Shown here: in pieces, positions 6,613 through 7,608 of the stretch
Layout: every line of letters starts with the position of its first letter
Numbering within the stretch: the stretch's first letter is position 1
NCBI GenBank assembly: GCA_030591745.1
Contig: JAUVAM010000160.1
Location: forward strand, 1-7,608
Direction of reading: 5' to 3'
Source of the DNA: Deltaproteobacteria bacterium
GTDB lineage: Bacteria; Myxococcota; B64-G9
DNA length: 7,608 nt
Program-made: the position numbers and the translations under genes
Notes under the pieces: generated by a model
Database searches by the model: none
What the model saw: only the letters and a program-made list of their open reading frames with translations
Told to the model about the DNA's origin: nothing

Positions 6613-7608
6613 ATGACCAAAACCGGACTGCTGTGCATCCTCTCTCTCGGCTTGGCCCTTTGGGCCTTCGACGGCCGCGCCCTGGCCCAATCCGAGGACA
6701 ACAAAGACGCCAAATTTGAAGGCTGGGAGAAAAAAGAGAAACCCGCCGACAAGGCCGACGAAAAAAAACCCGAAGCCAAACCCAAAGCCAAAGCTGAAGC
6801 CAAAGCTGAAGCCAAAGCTGAAGCCAAAGCTGAAACCAAAGCTGAAACCAAAGAAGAGGCCAAAGAAGAAACCAAAGAAGAGGCCAAAGAAGAAGTAAAA
6901 GAAGAAATAAAAAAAGAGGTAAAAGAAGAAGTCGAGGCAACGGCGCCCCCCACGGGCGTTGGCGCCCTCCGCCCGGGTGAACACGCGCCCATGCTGCCCT
7001 CGGTATGCACCCGCTACGGTTCACTGACCCTGCTGGGCGTCTTCCAGACCCGCTTCGACACGAACCTGGTCTTAGACTACGCCGACGGCACGGACGGCGA
7101 CACCATGACCAAACTCGCCTTCCAGTTTCACCGGGCCCGCATCATGCTCAAGGGTCATGTGCTCAACAAAAACTTGACCTATTTCTTCCAGGGCGACGCG
7201 GCCAACACCTTCAGCTTCGTCCTCGACATGTTCGTGGGTTACAAATTCGAAATGGCCGGCCAGAAGTTCGGCGTGCGGGTGGGCCGCTTCGTACCCGACT
7301 TCAGCTTCATCATGCCGCGCAACACCGCCGATCTCTCCGCCATCAACTACCCGGTTTACCTGACCGGCGCAGGCGGTTTCGCCCTTTGGCGTCAGATGGG
7401 CGTGCAAATGGACTATGCGCCGATCGATGAGCTGACCGTGCGCTTTGGCGTATTCAACGGCCTGCAGAATGATCCCTTCACGCTGCCCCCGGCAGCCGCC
7501 TACATGCAGATGGCCAACATCAACGTGGGCGGCACCACCATCGGCAACTGGTCGGACAACAACAAGGCCAAGGACTTCATGCTGACCGCCAACTACAAGA
7601 TGGGCGAT
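6613..7608 (+). CDS. Outer-membrane porin-like protein with Lys/Glu/Ala repeat N-terminal region (3' end outside window)
   Basis: The frame is open for 332 codons from ATG 6613 to the last base of the window, with no stop, so the C-terminus is missing. AAGGAG (6599-6604) lies 8 bases upstream. Residues 1-25 are a Sec signal peptide with a likely ALA|Q cleavage site. Residues ~28-58 are a charged Lys/Asp/Pro stretch, and 59-106 are twelve xK(A/E)E tetrapeptides. A Pro/Gly linker (107-130) follows. From ~131 there are alternating aromatic/polar strands such as SLTLLGVFQTRF, FQFHRARIMLKG and FGVRVGRFVPDF. The order of these strands, an RRAR-like strand followed by an FxGD strand and a VGRFVP strand, resembles phosphate-selective porins O/P (OprP/OprO family). 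Solute specificity cannot be inferred. The repeat region would lie in the periplasm, possibly contacting peptidoglycan, or form an extended plug; both are speculation. Confidence 0.85.
   Translation, partial: MTKTGLLCILSLGLALWAFDGRALAQSEDNKDAKFEGWEKKEKPADKADEKKPEAKPKAKAEAKAEAKAEAKAETKAETKEEAKEETKEEAKEEVKEEIKKEVKEEVEATAPPTGVGALRPGEHAPMLPSVCTRYGSLTLLGVFQTRFDTNLVLDYADGTDGDTMTKLAFQFHRARIMLKGHVLNKNLTYFFQGDAANTFSFVLDMFVGYKFEMAGQKFGVRVGRFVPDFSFIMPRNTADLSAINYPVYLTGAGGFALWRQMGVQMDYAPIDELTVRFGVFNGLQNDPFTLPPAAAYMQMANINVGGTTIGNWSDNNKAKDFMLTANYKMGD
6787..6930 (+). repeat. Twelve 12-bp units encoding xK(A/E)E tetrapeptides
   Basis: Twelve consecutive in-frame 12-base units encode AKAE x4, TKAE, TKEE, AKEE, TKEE, AKEE, VKEE, IKKE, VKEE. 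The first four units (6787-6834) are identical at DNA level (GCCAAAGCTGAA) and the fifth differs by one base, so the 5' end looks recently expanded. The 3' units are diverged. The encoded segment is probably helical. Its period of four puts like charges at i and i+4, so it is not a textbook single-alpha-helix pattern. Confidence 0.9.

Noticed and set aside
6787..6930. CRISPR array or satellite interpretation of the 12-bp repeats
   Set aside because: There are no spacers, the period is 12 bases, in frame, and the units encode a coherent charged tetrapeptide within a secreted protein.
6427..7024. Minus-strand frames rich in Phe, Leu or Ser opposite the porin repeat region
   Set aside because: All three minus-strand frames stay open because of the 12-bp periodicity of the plus-strand repeat. 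The Phe/Gly- and Leu/Trp-rich products are artefacts of reading GAA/AAA codons backwards.
7005..7430. Plus-strand 141-codon frame inside the porin gene
   Set aside because: Its Arg/His/Pro-rich translation has no family resemblance, and the porin frame through the same bases has clear beta-strand and porin-like motifs.

Overview
This GC-rich window carries six protein-coding genes and no RNA gene, mobile element or CRISPR array. The large lipoprotein at the left has six copies of a Cys/Asp/Asn-rich repeat (core DG-DND-DG--DC-D). This repeat is common in secreted proteins of Myxococcota and related former Deltaproteobacteria. Together with a poly(A) polymerase of the PcnB type and an outer-membrane porin, it points to a Gram-negative bacterium of that broad group. 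The taxonomic call is an inference from protein style, not from a marker gene.

Layout from left to right. (1) 41-2701, minus: an 886-residue lipoprotein with six Ca-binding-like repeats followed by five DUF1566/C-type-lectin-like modules. (2) 2901-3650, plus: an alpha/beta-hydrolase-fold protein with a GTG start and a strong ribosome binding site. Its nucleophile serine appears to be replaced by glycine. (3) 3647-4417, plus: a double-hotdog acyl-ACP thioesterase, coupled to the hydrolase by an ATGA stop/start overlap. (4) 4387-5766, minus: PcnB-type poly(A) polymerase, converging on the thioesterase with a 31-bp tail-to-tail overlap. (5) 5935-6537, plus: a RadC-like MPN/JAB protein, divergent from pcnB across an AT-rich 168-bp region. 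(6) 6613 to the window end, plus, open at the right edge: a secreted protein with a signal peptide, a 12-unit xK(A/E)E tetrapeptide repeat and the start of a porin-like beta-barrel. A good sigma-70-like promoter precedes it.

Only the hydrolase and thioesterase form an evident operon. A plausible shared theme is acyl-chain handling, with the hydrolase perhaps acting as a non-catalytic or altered partner. The lipoprotein and porin are cell-envelope proteins, while PcnB (RNA 3'-end tailing) and RadC are cytoplasmic genes of generic type. I do not see a convincing new multi-gene system. The observations most worth following are the serine-less hydrolase coupled to a thioesterase, the A-B-B-A-B modular lipoprotein, and the repeat-bearing, slippage-prone porin N-terminus.
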